Positions 35,710-44,119 of a stretch of 64,000 bases of DNA are shown here, piece after piece. Below the pieces are notes generated by a model. It did no database searches. It saw nothing but the letters and a program-made list of their open reading frames with translations, and was not told where the DNA came from. Every line of letters begins with the position of its first letter. Positions within the stretch are counted from its first letter, which is position 1. Made by a program: the position numbers and the translations under genes. This DNA is from Shewanella zhangzhouensis. GTDB lineage: Bacteria > Pseudomonadota > Gammaproteobacteria > Enterobacterales > Shewanellaceae. The DNA lies in the NCBI RefSeq assembly GCF_019457615.1, contig NZ_CP080414.1, positions 2,106,501 through 2,170,500 on the forward strand, in the 5' to 3' direction.

Positions 35710-37710
35710 ATGAACATGCCATGGATTGCCAATCTCAGTATGAAACTTAAACTTATGTTGGTGTTCATGCCACCTTTGTTGGGCTTTGTCATTTTTGGTG
35801 GCATTCTTCTCAACGATAAAATTGACGAATCCAACTCTCTCCAAAAAGTACAGCAATTAACAGAGCTTGCTGTCATCAATAGTGCTTTGGTGCACGAGCT
35901 GCAAAAAGAGCGCGGCATGAGCGCAGGTTTTTTGGGCTCCAGGGGCCAGAATTTCAAAGCTCAATTGCCTTCACAACGCAGTTTGACCGATGAAAAACTG
36001 CGTACATTCACCCAATACGTGAAGGGAAAGCAGTTTGCCAGCCATGTGCAGGAAGAAGTGCAGGGGGCCGCGGCTGAACTTGGCAGACTGGCAAGCATTC
36101 GTGGTCAGGTGGACGGCCTGAGCATTTCAGTTGCAGACGAGGTCGCTTATTACACAGGCCTTAACAAACGCCTGCTTGGCATAGTCGACGACATAGTTCA
36201 TGAAGGCGGTGATAAGAGAATCGCCGTGGCTTCTGCTGCCTTCAGTGCTTATCTGCAAATGAAGGAGCGCGCCGGCATAGAGAGAGCCGTGCTTTCCTCC
36301 ACGTTCGGCAATGACGGTTTTAAGCCCGGTGTATATACCCGGGCAGTAAGGTTGATGTCAGAGCAGGATACCTATGCGGAGCGTTTCGATGCGCTCGCAA
36401 CCGACGATTGGCGCCGCGATTGGCAGCGCACGTTACAAAGCCCTGAAATTGCAGAAGTAAGCCGTTACCGGGAGCTGGCCTTAAGCCAGGATAATCAGGC
36501 CATCGCCAAAACGTCTCCCGAGGACTGGTTTAAGGCATCCACCGCGCGGATTAACTTGCTTTACAGTTTTGAAAACGTCCTGGCAAAGAGTCTGGATGAC
36601 CTGACAGATGCCCGTTTACAAGCCGCCAATTGGCAAATGACGCTGATGATGATTTTGTTGGTAGCTGTACTCGCTTTGGTCGCCCTGACCGGACTGTCAG
36701 TAATGGGATATCTCAATCGCGCGGTGGTGCATATTGAAAGTCAGATGCGCCGTGCCCGTGAAGAATTTGATTTGGCAACCCGCATCAAGGTAGACAGCGC
36801 CGATGAATTAGGCCGCCTTGGCGATGCATTTAACGGCATGATGACCGATTTTGAGGCTGTTATACATCAGGTTAAAACCAACAGCCTGAAAGTAACCGAT
36901 GCCGTCAAACGCATGGAAACCCACTCCAATCAGATGCGCCATGATGTGGCTCAGGGACATTCCGAAGCAGAGCAGGTGGCATCGGCCATGACCGAAATGA
37001 GCGCCACTGTGAGCCAGATTGCATCCAACGCAGTGGAAGCCGCATCCGCGTCCGGCCAAGCCAGTCAGGAAGCCCGTACCGGCAATAAAGAAGTTGGTAA
37101 CACCGGTAAAACCATCAGTGCACTCGCATCGGAAATTGATGCCGCGGCGGTCGCCATTACCAAGCTTGATACCGATATTCAGGGTATTGTGAGTGTGCTC
37201 GAGGTGATAAGCGGGATCGCCGAGCAAACCAATCTGCTGGCACTTAACGCTGCTATTGAAGCGGCAAGGGCAGGGGAAATGGGCCGCGGTTTCGCTGTGG
37301 TAGCCGATGAAGTGCGATCGCTTGCACAGCGAGCTCAATCTTCCACCACGGATATTCGCACCATGACAGAGCGGCTAAAAGAAGGTGCCAGGGTAGCAGT
37401 GGACGCTATGTCACGTGGCCAGACCCAGGCGCAGGCCAGTGTCCAGGAAGTCAATCATGCCGGTGAAGAGCTAAGACGCATCGTGGATTATGTGAGTGTG
37501 ATTGACAGCATGAATGAGCAGATCGCAGCGGCGACCCACGAGCAAAGCGCGGTCGCTGAAGAAGTGAATCGGAATGCGCTCAGGATCAGTGAAATTTATC
37601 AGAATACCCACCAGGTCGCCGACGAGCTTGGCCGCATCAATGATGATTTGCTGAGTGCAGTGGATGCCATGGGTAAGGAAGTCAGCAAATTTTCCTTAAG
37701 TCGCGGCTGA
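35710..37710 (+). CDS. Methyl-accepting chemotaxis protein with a nitrate/nitrite-sensing (NIT) type domain
   Basis: Transmembrane chemoreceptor of 666 residues. TM1 is at about 14-32 (LMLVFMPPLLGFVIFGGILL). A periplasmic all-helical domain (about 35-305) has the NIT-family signature LVHELQKERGMSAGFLGSRG and a second, similar turn at MKERAGIERAVLSSTFGNDG. TM2 is at about 308-330 (TLMMILLVAVLALVALTGL), then HAMP (about 332-385) and the cytoplasmic signalling domain with the hairpin tip EQTNLLALNAAIEAARAGEM. No C-terminal CheR-docking pentapeptide is seen. Ligand nitrate/nitrite is a family inference. Single gene. Confidence 0.9.
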   Translation: MNMPWIANLSMKLKLMLVFMPPLLGFVIFGGILLNDKIDESNSLQKVQQLTELAVINSALVHELQKERGMSAGFLGSRGQNFKAQLPSQRSLTDEKLRTFTQYVKGKQFASHVQEEVQGAAAELGRLASIRGQVDGLSISVADEVAYYTGLNKRLLGIVDDIVHEGGDKRIAVASAAFSAYLQMKERAGIERAVLSSTFGNDGFKPGVYTRAVRLMSEQDTYAERFDALATDDWRRDWQRTLQSPEIAEVSRYRELALSQDNQAIAKTSPEDWFKASTARINLLYSFENVLAKSLDDLTDARLQAANWQMTLMMILLVAVLALVALTGLSVMGYLNRAVVHIESQMRRAREEFDLATRIKVDSADELGRLGDAFNGMMTDFEAVIHQVKTNSLKVTDAVKRMETHSNQMRHDVAQGHSEAEQVASAMTEMSATVSQIASNAVEAASASGQASQEARTGNKEVGNTGKTISALASEIDAAAVAITKLDTDIQGIVSVLEVISGIAEQTNLLALNAAIEAARAGEMGRGFAVVADEVRSLAQRAQSSTTDIRTMTERLKEGARVAVDAMSRGQTQAQASVQEVNHAGEELRRIVDYVSVIDSMNEQIAAATHEQSAVAEEVNRNALRISEIYQNTHQVADELGRINDDLLSAVDAMGKEVSKFSLSRG

Positions 37711-37754
37711 TAGATTCGCGTGGCGTAAAAGAAAATTGCTTTGTTTCAATTGGT

Positions 37755-37781
37755 AAAAAGCGGGCTTCAGCCCGCTTTTTT
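37755..37781 (+). terminator. Terminator of the chemoreceptor gene
   Basis: AAAAAGCGGGC-TTCA-GCCCGCTTTTTT, 44 bases after the stop. Confidence 0.92.
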
Positions 37782-37993
37782 GTTGTCTTGAGTTTACGAC
37801 TGCTGGTGCGAGTGTATTTGATGATAAGCCGCTCCCCCGAAATGGACCAAAGAAAGGGGATATGGCATACAGAACCAAACAGATTTTATCGCCCGTAAAA
37901 AGCCTTTGATACTTTGATAAATAACCAAAATGATCGTTATCTCACCGCTTTGCTCAGCAAGTATGCAAACGATAAAATTTATTGGCTTTTTGC

Positions 37994-38022
37994 TTGACCC
38001 TTTAAGGGCATTTGCGTAAAGT
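37994..38022 (+). promoter_or_regulatory. Promoter of tRNA-Ser
   Basis: TTGACC (37994-37999), a 17-base spacer, TAAAGT (38017-38022), then a GC-rich discriminator ACCGCTCC, the pattern of stable-RNA promoters under stringent control. The rest of the 37782-38072 gap shows nothing else I can name. Confidence 0.65.
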
Positions 38023-38072
38023 ACCGCTCCGTCGACAGGGGAAAGCGAAGCGCTGACTGACGATAACAATTT

Positions 38073-38160
38073 GGTGAGGTGTCCGAGTGGCCGAAGGAGC
38101 ACGCCTGGAAAGTGTGTATACGGAAACGTATCGAGGGTTCGACTCCCTCCCTCACCGCCA
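38073..38160 (+). tRNA. tRNA-Ser (anticodon GGA)
   Basis: 88 bases including an encoded CCA. Acceptor arm GGTGAGG pairs with CCTCACC, G73 follows. The D arm is GTCCGAGTGGCCGAAGGAGC; the anticodon arm is CACGC-CTGGAAA-GTGTG, giving anticodon GGA. A long variable arm (TATACGGAAACGTATC) is typical of class II serine tRNAs, and the T arm has GGTTCGACTCC. Reads UCC and UCU. Own promoter and terminator, single-gene unit. Confidence 0.97.
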
Positions 38161-38167
38161 CATTCTG

Positions 38168-38198
38168 AAACGGGGTTCGCAATTGCGAACCCCGTTTT
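38168..38198 (+). terminator. Terminator of tRNA-Ser
   Basis: AAACGGGGTTCGC-AATT-GCGAACCCCGTTT, a perfect 13-bp stem ending in TTTT, 7 bases after the tRNA. Confidence 0.92.
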
Positions 38199-38387
38199 GC
38201 TATGGGGCATTTTTGGATCAAACCAACGGTTTTAGGCTGCTTGTATTCATCCTGAATTTGGTAATCCAATCATACCAGCGCAAAATTCGTAACAAGAAAT
38301 GTACTGACTTAAATTCACGGCAATTTAATGGTTTACTTAGGGACTTTATTTATCAGAGTCCCTTAGAAGGACTGAAAGGAATGCGCT

Positions 38388-40175
38388 GTGAAAAAAACTA
38401 CCTTAGCCCTCGCCATTTCCATTGCTGCACTGTCCCTCGGCGCCTGCACCGATGGCACCACCACAGGTGGTCCTGAACAACATGCCAGTGCCAACGCTGT
38501 TGCAAGCCAACAAACTCAATCTTTTGCATCCTTCAGTGGCGCCTTTATTGATGCCCTCTGGGAAGTGGCCCCAACCTGGGCACTCTACAGCGGTTATCAC
38601 AAATACGATGGTATTTTAGAAGTTGCCGATGAGGCGCAGCGCGCCAAAACCCTGGCGTTTGTAAATACCCAGCGTGAGATGCTACAGGCCTTCGATACAA
38701 AAAAACTCTCAACCAGTGAGTTGATTGACTACCGGCTGATTGACAATCTTCTCAATAGCGTCGAGTGGGAACAAACCCGCTTTCGTGCCTGGCAGTGGGA
38801 TCCTTCCGGTTACAATGTGGCCGGCGGTTTTGCTCAAATCATTAATGAAGAGTTTGCGCCGCTGGATGAACGTTTGCGCTCTGTGGTGTCTCGCCTTGAG
38901 AATGTCCCTGCCTACTATGAAGCGGCGAGAAAAAATATCGACAATCCAACGCTGGAGCACACCGAGCTTGCATTGCTGCAGAATCAGGGGGCGTTCTCTG
39001 TCTTTAACGATGAACTTGTCGCCAAGGTGGAGGGCTCCGGCCTGACAGATGCCGAAAAAACTCTGTTCAAACAGCGTTTTGATGCCGCAATTGCCGCAAT
39101 TAATGAGCATATCACCTGGCTCGAAACACTGAGCAATCGCCTTAAGGCCAATGGCGCCCGTGATTTTCGTATTGGCGAAGCGCTCTACGAAGAAAAATTT
39201 GCACTGGATATACAGTCGGGTATGACTGCCAAGGCGCTTTACGATAAAGCCAGCGCCGACATGATACGGGTTCATGCAGAAATGGCCCGGATCACCGAAG
39301 AGATTTGGGGTAAGTATTTCACCGAAGCCATGCCTGACGACTCCAAGGTCGCAACGCGAATGCTGATTGATAAGCTGTCGGCCAAGCACGTGAAGCGTGA
39401 AGACTTTGTGGATGAGGTGAGGGCGCAGATCCCAGAGCTGGTTAAATTCGTTAATGATAAACAGCTTATTACGCTCGATCCCAATAAACCCCTGGTGGTG
39501 CGCGAGACGCCGGAATACATGCGCGGCTATGCAGGCGCCTCCATCAGTGCCCCAGGCCCTTACGATAAAGGCGGCAACACTTACTACAACGTGACCCCAC
39601 TGGACGGCATGTCCGATGAATCGGCCGAATCTTATCTGCGTGAATATAACCACTGGATTTTGCAGGTACTGAATATCCACGAGGCCATTCCCGGCCACTA
39701 CACCCAATTGGTGTACTCGAACGAGTCGCCAAGTCTGATTAAGAGCCTGTTTGGCAATGGCGCCATGGTAGAAGGCTGGGCGGTTTACACCGAGCGGATG
39801 ATGCTGGAAGAAGGCTATGGCAGCTTTGAGCCGGAAATGTGGCTGATGTACTACAAGTGGAACCTGCGGGTGATTGCCAACACCATTTTGGATTACAGCA
39901 TTCAGGTCAAGGGTATGACACAGGAAGAGGCCATGCAGTTGATGACGGAAGAGGCTTTCCAGCAAGAGGCAGAAGCGGCCGGCAAATGGCGCCGCGCGAC
40001 ATTAAGCCAGGTGCAGCTGACCAGCTATTATGCTGGCTATCGGGAAATCTACGATTTCCGTGAAGAGCTCAAAGCCAAAGCCCCCGAGAGCTTTGATTTG
40101 AAGGCATTCCATGAGCGGTTCCTGAGCTTTGGCAGTGCTCCGGTCAAATATATCCGAGAGCTAATGGTGAACTAA
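38388..40175 (+). CDS. DUF885-family lipoprotein, putative metallopeptidase
   Basis: 595 residues, exported as a lipoprotein: signal peptide MKKTTLALAISIAALSLGAC with lipobox LGAC (Cys20), then a Thr/Gly-rich linker. The body is the mostly helical DUF885 domain, which ends in the motif NIHEAIPGHYTQLVY: an HExxxxH-type zinc site, with a downstream candidate Glu in GAMVEGWAVYTERMMLEEG. A peptidase role is family inference only. The start is GTG at 38388 behind GAAAGGAA. The Asp at +2 inner-membrane retention signal is absent (Thr follows Cys), so outer-membrane sorting is likely. Monocistronic. Confidence 0.87.
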   Translation: MKKTTLALAISIAALSLGACTDGTTTGGPEQHASANAVASQQTQSFASFSGAFIDALWEVAPTWALYSGYHKYDGILEVADEAQRAKTLAFVNTQREMLQAFDTKKLSTSELIDYRLIDNLLNSVEWEQTRFRAWQWDPSGYNVAGGFAQIINEEFAPLDERLRSVVSRLENVPAYYEAARKNIDNPTLEHTELALLQNQGAFSVFNDELVAKVEGSGLTDAEKTLFKQRFDAAIAAINEHITWLETLSNRLKANGARDFRIGEALYEEKFALDIQSGMTAKALYDKASADMIRVHAEMARITEEIWGKYFTEAMPDDSKVATRMLIDKLSAKHVKREDFVDEVRAQIPELVKFVNDKQLITLDPNKPLVVRETPEYMRGYAGASISAPGPYDKGGNTYYNVTPLDGMSDESAESYLREYNHWILQVLNIHEAIPGHYTQLVYSNESPSLIKSLFGNGAMVEGWAVYTERMMLEEGYGSFEPEMWLMYYKWNLRVIANTILDYSIQVKGMTQEEAMQLMTEEAFQQEAEAAGKWRRATLSQVQLTSYYAGYREIYDFREELKAKAPESFDLKAFHERFLSFGSAPVKYIRELMVN

Positions 40176-40194
40176 TCAACATCTTTTTCATGGT

Positions 40195-40219
40195 GAAGGG
40201 CCGCATTGCGGTCCTTTTT
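40195..40219 (+). terminator. Terminator of the DUF885 gene
   Basis: GGGCCGC-ATT-GCGGTCC hairpin (with one G-T pair) followed by TTTTTG, about 20 bases after the stop. Confidence 0.75.
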
Positions 40220-40354
40220 GTTATAAAGAAAAATCAATAGATAACAAACTATTAACTTAACGAACCAATGTCACATAACAGAACCAAATCTACTTGGCTG
40301 GCCCTTTATATCATGCTAATGTAAATAACAACCGTTCGCATTTAGATATGAGTC

Positions 40355-41029
40355 GTGAAGAAAATACTCTTGGTCGAAGACGATAATGGATTTCGGGAGC
40401 TGCTTACCGAGGCTCTCGAGCGGGAAGGTTTGTGTGTATCTGCTGCCACCGATGGCTTTGAAGCCCTCACTCTGATGGAAAAGGATGTGCCGGAACTTAT
40501 CCTCCTGGACCTGATGATGCCGGGAATGGACGGTTTTTCCATGTTGATGCAACGTAAAAACCAGTTACCCGTGATTGTGATTTCCGCACTCGACAGTGAA
40601 GAGGAGCGTATTCGTGGCTATCAGCTGGGCGCCGATGATTTTCTGACCAAACCATTCAGCGTAAAAGAGCTGCTGGTACGTATCCAGGCGCTGGCCAGAA
40701 GGCTCAAACGCCAGGATGTACCGGCACACGATGAAGCAGACACACAAATTCATTTTGATGAAACACGCTACACAATTGGTATTGGCGACAGGCAAGTTAT
40801 GCTTACCCAAACCGAGTTCAAATTGTTTCGTTACTTGTTCGAGCGAAAGGGACAGGTCGTGACCAAGGCCGAGCTGCAACGCAGTGTGTTGCAAAAAGAG
40901 TTTGGCCGTTTTGACCGTAACCTCGATATGCATATCAGCAATACCCGCCGTAAGCTTGCGCAAACCAAGCTGCCACGGAGCATGATAAATACGGTTCGCG
41001 GTCAGGGTTACAGCTTCGCCTGTTGTTAA
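40355..41029 (+). CDS. Orphan OmpR/PhoB-family response regulator
   Basis: 224-residue transcription factor: receiver domain (about 1-115) with the acidic pocket at EDD (residues 8-9), phosphoacceptor Asp in LILLDLMMPGMDG, the conserved Ser in VIVISALD and Lys in LTKPFS; then a winged-helix OmpR-type domain (about 130-224, LTQTEFKLFRYLFERKGQVV, DMHISNTRRKLA, INTVRGQGYSF). The start is a GTG at 40355 with no clear ribosome binding site; the ATG at 40348 is out of frame. No histidine kinase gene lies on either side, so its partner must be elsewhere. Targets unknown. Confidence 0.9.
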   Translation: MKKILLVEDDNGFRELLTEALEREGLCVSAATDGFEALTLMEKDVPELILLDLMMPGMDGFSMLMQRKNQLPVIVISALDSEEERIRGYQLGADDFLTKPFSVKELLVRIQALARRLKRQDVPAHDEADTQIHFDETRYTIGIGDRQVMLTQTEFKLFRYLFERKGQVVTKAELQRSVLQKEFGRFDRNLDMHISNTRRKLAQTKLPRSMINTVRGQGYSFACC

Positions 41030-41092
41030 TAAGAATTGGCCGCAACGCATTCAAGAACGACTGCTTTTAGGGTATTCTAGGGCATCTTTCAG

Positions 41093-41109
41093 GCCCGGTA
41101 TCGCCGGGC
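41093..41109 (+). other. Small hairpin upstream of the carboxypeptidase gene
   Basis: GCCCGG-TATCG-CCGGGC, 31 bases before the next start codon. There is no T-tract, so it may be an mRNA leader structure rather than a terminator. Confidence 0.35.
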
Positions 41110-41140
41110 ATGTATCCTACACACAGAGCAGGAACAGCAG

Positions 41141-42268
41141 ATGCGGATCAGCGCCAATTTTGACGGCGGCAACATTCAGGTTGTCAGCCTTGACGATCAC
41201 AACGACATTCAACTGGCGATTCGACCAGACGAAGGTGGCGAGTTCTTTCAGTGGTTTAACTTTCGTATGGAAGGGGAAGTTGGAAACCATTTTCGCCTGA
41301 ATATCATTAACGCCGCTGCGGCGTCCTACCCGAAAGGTTGGGACGAGTATCAGGCAGTGGGCAGCTACGATCGCCAGAATTGGTTTCGTTTACCCACCCA
41401 GTTTCAGGACGGCAAGCTCTCCATCGATGTCACCCTGGATTGCAGCAGTATCCAAATAGCCTATTTCGCCCCATACAGCTACGAGCGTCATTTAGATTTG
41501 CTCGCCGCAGTGCAAATGCATCCTTTGGTCGACCTTGAACATCTGGGGCTCACCCTGGATGGCCGTGACATGACCCTGGTCAAAGTGGGTGACGGCGATA
41601 GCAACAAGCGCAATATCTGGATAACAGCCCGTCAGCACCCCGGCGAAACCATGGCGGAGTGGTTGGTGGAAGGCTTGCTCAACCGCTTGCTCGACCGTGA
41701 AAATGCCACCGCCAAGGCGCTGCTGGACAAAGCCAATTTCTACATTGTGCCCAACATGAACCCGGACGGCAGCGTACGTGGCCATCTGCGTACCAATGCC
41801 AAAGGGGTCAACCTCAACCGTGAATGGCAGACCCCATCCCTTGAGCGCAGCCCTGAAGTCTTTTATGTCGTTAATCGCATGAAAGAAACCGGTGTTGATC
41901 TTTTCTATGACGTCCACGGTGATGAAGGGCTGCCCTATGTCTTTGTGGCTGGCGCCGAAGGCGTACCTTGCTGGGATGCCCGCCTCGCCGATTTGCAAAA
42001 GCAATTCACCGATGTGCTGTGCCTTGCCAGTGCCGATTTCCAAACTGAATTTGGTTATGCCAAAGACGAGCCGGGCAAAGCCAACCTGACGGTGGCGTCC
42101 AACTGGGTCGCCCAGACATTTAATTGTCTGTCCAACACCCTGGAAATGCCGTTTAAAGATAACGCCAATCTGCAAGACCCCTTTGTGGGCTGGTCGCCAG
42201 AGCGCAGCCAGCAATTGGGTGAGGCGTCACTCATTGCCATGTTGGCCGTTGTAGACAAGCTGAGATAA
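41141..42268 (+). CDS. Cytosolic carboxypeptidase-like (CCP/AGBL-type) M14 zinc peptidase
   Basis: 375 residues without signal peptide, so cytoplasmic. An N-terminal beta-sandwich domain (about 1-125) of the kind seen in Nna1/CCP proteins precedes the M14 catalytic domain. Visible site residues: His166 and Glu169 in RQHPGETMAEW, His259 in YDVHGDEG (zinc), Asn226/Arg227 in NLNREW (substrate carboxylate) and the catalytic Glu335 in NTLEMPFKD. In eukaryotes this group removes glutamates from tubulin tails. The bacterial substrate is not known; trimming of glutamylated proteins is a guess. Followed after 5 bases by a zinc-ribbon gene, so an operon of three is likely. Confidence 0.88.
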   Translation: MRISANFDGGNIQVVSLDDHNDIQLAIRPDEGGEFFQWFNFRMEGEVGNHFRLNIINAAAASYPKGWDEYQAVGSYDRQNWFRLPTQFQDGKLSIDVTLDCSSIQIAYFAPYSYERHLDLLAAVQMHPLVDLEHLGLTLDGRDMTLVKVGDGDSNKRNIWITARQHPGETMAEWLVEGLLNRLLDRENATAKALLDKANFYIVPNMNPDGSVRGHLRTNAKGVNLNREWQTPSLERSPEVFYVVNRMKETGVDLFYDVHGDEGLPYVFVAGAEGVPCWDARLADLQKQFTDVLCLASADFQTEFGYAKDEPGKANLTVASNWVAQTFNCLSNTLEMPFKDNANLQDPFVGWSPERSQQLGEASLIAMLAVVDKLR

Positions 42269-42273
42269 TCACT

Positions 42274-42591
42274 ATGGCGTTAGTGCAATGTCCCATCTGC
42301 AACAAGCGGATTTCCAGTAAGGCGCCCCAGTGTCCACACTGCAACACCTCATCAGCAGGCGATAATGACTCGGCGCTGAGAATTGCGCAGATTAAAAAGT
42401 CACAGCGCCTCATGAATCAGAGTTTCATCACCATGACCCTGTTTATCGGTGGTGTTGTGGTGCTGTTTTGGGGCGGCGAAGAGCCTGAGGGTGTGCGGCT
42501 GACTGCCGGTGCAGTGCTCCTGACCCTGGGGTTTGTGGGTTATCTGGTTACCCGGGTCCAGATGGTAATAAATAAGCGGAAAAGCGTATGA
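42274..42591 (+). CDS. Small zinc-ribbon membrane protein
   Basis: 105 residues: an N-terminal zinc ribbon with CPICNKRISSKAPQCPHC (two CxxC pairs, residues about 6-23), a polar stretch, then two hydrophobic helices (about 48-66, ITMTLFIGGVVVLFWGG, and 75-95, TAGAVLLTLGFVGYLVTRV). Probably anchored in the inner membrane with the ribbon in the cytoplasm. Function unknown. The next gene overlaps it by 4 bases (ATGA), a sign of translational coupling. Confidence 0.82.
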   Translation: MALVQCPICNKRISSKAPQCPHCNTSSAGDNDSALRIAQIKKSQRLMNQSFITMTLFIGGVVVLFWGGEEPEGVRLTAGAVLLTLGFVGYLVTRVQMVINKRKSV

Positions 42592-42881
42592 AAGACTTGA
42601 ATCAGCTGATTGATGAGATGCCATTGGAAGTGTACGAGCGCATGCGTTCGGCCGTAGAGCTTGGTAAGTGGGAAGACGGCAGCGTGCTGACCGAAGCCCA
42701 GCGCGAAAATGCCATGCAGGTCGTGATGCTGTATCAGGCCCGCATGCTGGACCAGGACGAACATTTCACCATAGCCCGCGGTGGCAGCATCAATGAGCTG
42801 TCCAAAAGCGAGCTGAAACGTCGTATGGCCTCGGACTTCGGTGGTGAGACCATCGCCACCTTCAGTAACGATGAAATCTGA
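42588..42881 (+). CDS. YeaC-like protein (DUF1315)
   Basis: 97 residues, mostly helical and acidic; the opening MKDLNQLIDEMPLEVYERMR and the later WEDGSVLTEAQRENAMQVVM fit the DUF1315/YeaC family, whose function is unknown. It overlaps the end of the zinc-ribbon gene by 4 bases and ends the likely three-gene unit with the carboxypeptidase. Convergent with ansA. Confidence 0.85.
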   Translation: MKDLNQLIDEMPLEVYERMRSAVELGKWEDGSVLTEAQRENAMQVVMLYQARMLDQDEHFTIARGGSINELSKSELKRRMASDFGGETIATFSNDEI

Positions 42882-42907
42882 TCTGCTCAGTATGCAGTAA
42901 AGATAAG

Positions 42908-42937
42908 AAAGCCGGTCTCAGACCGGCTTTTATTTTG
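42908..42937. terminator. Bidirectional terminator between the yeaC-like gene and ansA
   Basis: AAAGCCGGTC-TCA-GACCGGCTTT followed by TATTTTG; it lies between convergent genes. Confidence 0.9.
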
Positions 42938-42938
42938 T

Positions 42939-43952
42939 TCAATCGCTGGTGAGTTCACCCACAAGATTGGTTTGCATGGCGGCTTTTATGTCTGCCGGAG
43001 GCAGATTTTTAGACAGCAGGAAATGCAATTTGGCGAGGCAGGCCTCGATGGTCATGTCGGCGCCACTGATAACACCTGCGCGGGCGAGGGCGTTACCGGT
43101 TGCATAGCCGCCCATATTCACTTTGCCCTGGAAACACTGTGTCAGGTTCACCAGTACCACACCCCGTTCGTCCGCTTCTTTGAGTGTATTAAGCAGTGCC
43201 GGGTCCTGAGGCGCGTTGCCTACGCCAAAGGTCAGTAAAATCAGCGCCTTTACCGGCTGCTGCAGTACGTTGATGAAAATATCGGTGGAGATGCCGGGGT
43301 ACAGAGTAACCACACCCACAGGCTGCGGAGAAATACAGGCTACTTCCAATTTTCCTGTGGTTTCACGGGTGATTTTACCAGCCTTCAGGTTAATGGTTAT
43401 TCCGGCTTCAAGCAGCAAGGGGAAGTTTGGCGAGGCAAAGGCATCAAAACCATCGGCGTGTGCCTTGGTGGTGCGATTGCCGCGAAACAGCTTGTTATTG
43501 AAAAATAAACATACTTCGGCCACCGGGTAACGGGCGGCAATATACAGGGCATTCAGCAGATTGGTTTGCCCGTCGGAGCGAAGCTGGGCGAGGGGGATTT
43601 GCGAGCCTGTCACTATCACTGGCTTACTCAGTCCCTGCAGCATAAAGGACAGCGCCGACGCCGTGTAGGCCATGGTGTCTGTGCCATGGAGGATGACAAA
43701 GCCATCGTACTTGTCATAGTTATCGCGGATATCATCGGCAATCATCTGCCAGTGGGCCGGCGACATGTTGGATGAATCAATCAGCGGGTCATACTCGTGG
43801 ATCACGAACTCCGGCATTTCTTCGTGATAAAACTCCGGCATGGATTGAACACACTGGGTGAGAAAGCCGGCTACTGGCGCAAAGCCATTGGCGGTTTTCT
43901 GCATGCCGATGGTACCGCCGGTATAGGCGACATAGATGGAGGGCTTTTTCAT
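42939..43952 (-). CDS. ansA: L-asparaginase I (cytoplasmic)
   Basis: Hydrolyses asparagine to aspartate and ammonia. The 337-residue product has both catalytic threonine motifs, YTGGTIGM near the N-terminus and LHGTDTMAYTASALSF, and no signal peptide, which places it in the type I group. ATG at 43952. sppA lies upstream on the same strand, as in E. coli, but here the 167-base gap contains a terminator hairpin, so ansA may have its own promoter. Confidence 0.95.
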   Translation of the reverse strand: MKKPSIYVAYTGGTIGMQKTANGFAPVAGFLTQCVQSMPEFYHEEMPEFVIHEYDPLIDSSNMSPAHWQMIADDIRDNYDKYDGFVILHGTDTMAYTASALSFMLQGLSKPVIVTGSQIPLAQLRSDGQTNLLNALYIAARYPVAEVCLFFNNKLFRGNRTTKAHADGFDAFASPNFPLLLEAGITINLKAGKITRETTGKLEVACISPQPVGVVTLYPGISTDIFINVLQQPVKALILLTFGVGNAPQDPALLNTLKEADERGVVLVNLTQCFQGKVNMGGYATGNALARAGVISGADMTIEACLAKLHFLLSKNLPPADIKAAMQTNLVGELTSD

Positions 43953-44025
43953 GGGTGAGGTGACTGCTGTTTGATTTTGACCGAATTATAAGGATCCCGG
44001 CGCCTAAACGAAACCTCACGGGCAC

Positions 44026-44061
44026 ATTCAGTGAGAGATTCAGTGACAAATTCAGTGGTAA
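44026..44061. repeat. Three tandem 12-bp repeats between sppA and ansA
   Basis: ATTCAGTGAGAG, ATTCAGTGACAA and ATTCAGTGGTAA follow each other without gaps. The shared part is ATTCAGTG, with the last four bases drifting. It lies upstream of ansA (minus strand), about 75-110 bases before its start codon, where a regulator could bind. It may also be simple slippage. Confidence 0.6.
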
Positions 44062-44077
44062 CACAAGACGACCAAAG

Positions 44078-44104
44078 AAAAACCCGGCATGGGCCGGGTT
44101 TTTA
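44078..44104 (-). terminator. Terminator of sppA
   Basis: AAAAACCCGGC-ATGG-GCCGGGTTTTT; it has A/T tracts on both sides, 16 bases beyond the sppA stop. Confidence 0.88.
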
Positions 44105-44119
44105 CTGTTCAGCGCTGAC

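Noticed and set aside
37711..38387. Prophage or genomic island at the tRNA-Ser gene
   Set aside because: No integrase and no repeat of the tRNA 3' end were seen in the window; flanking genes are ordinary chromosomal ones.
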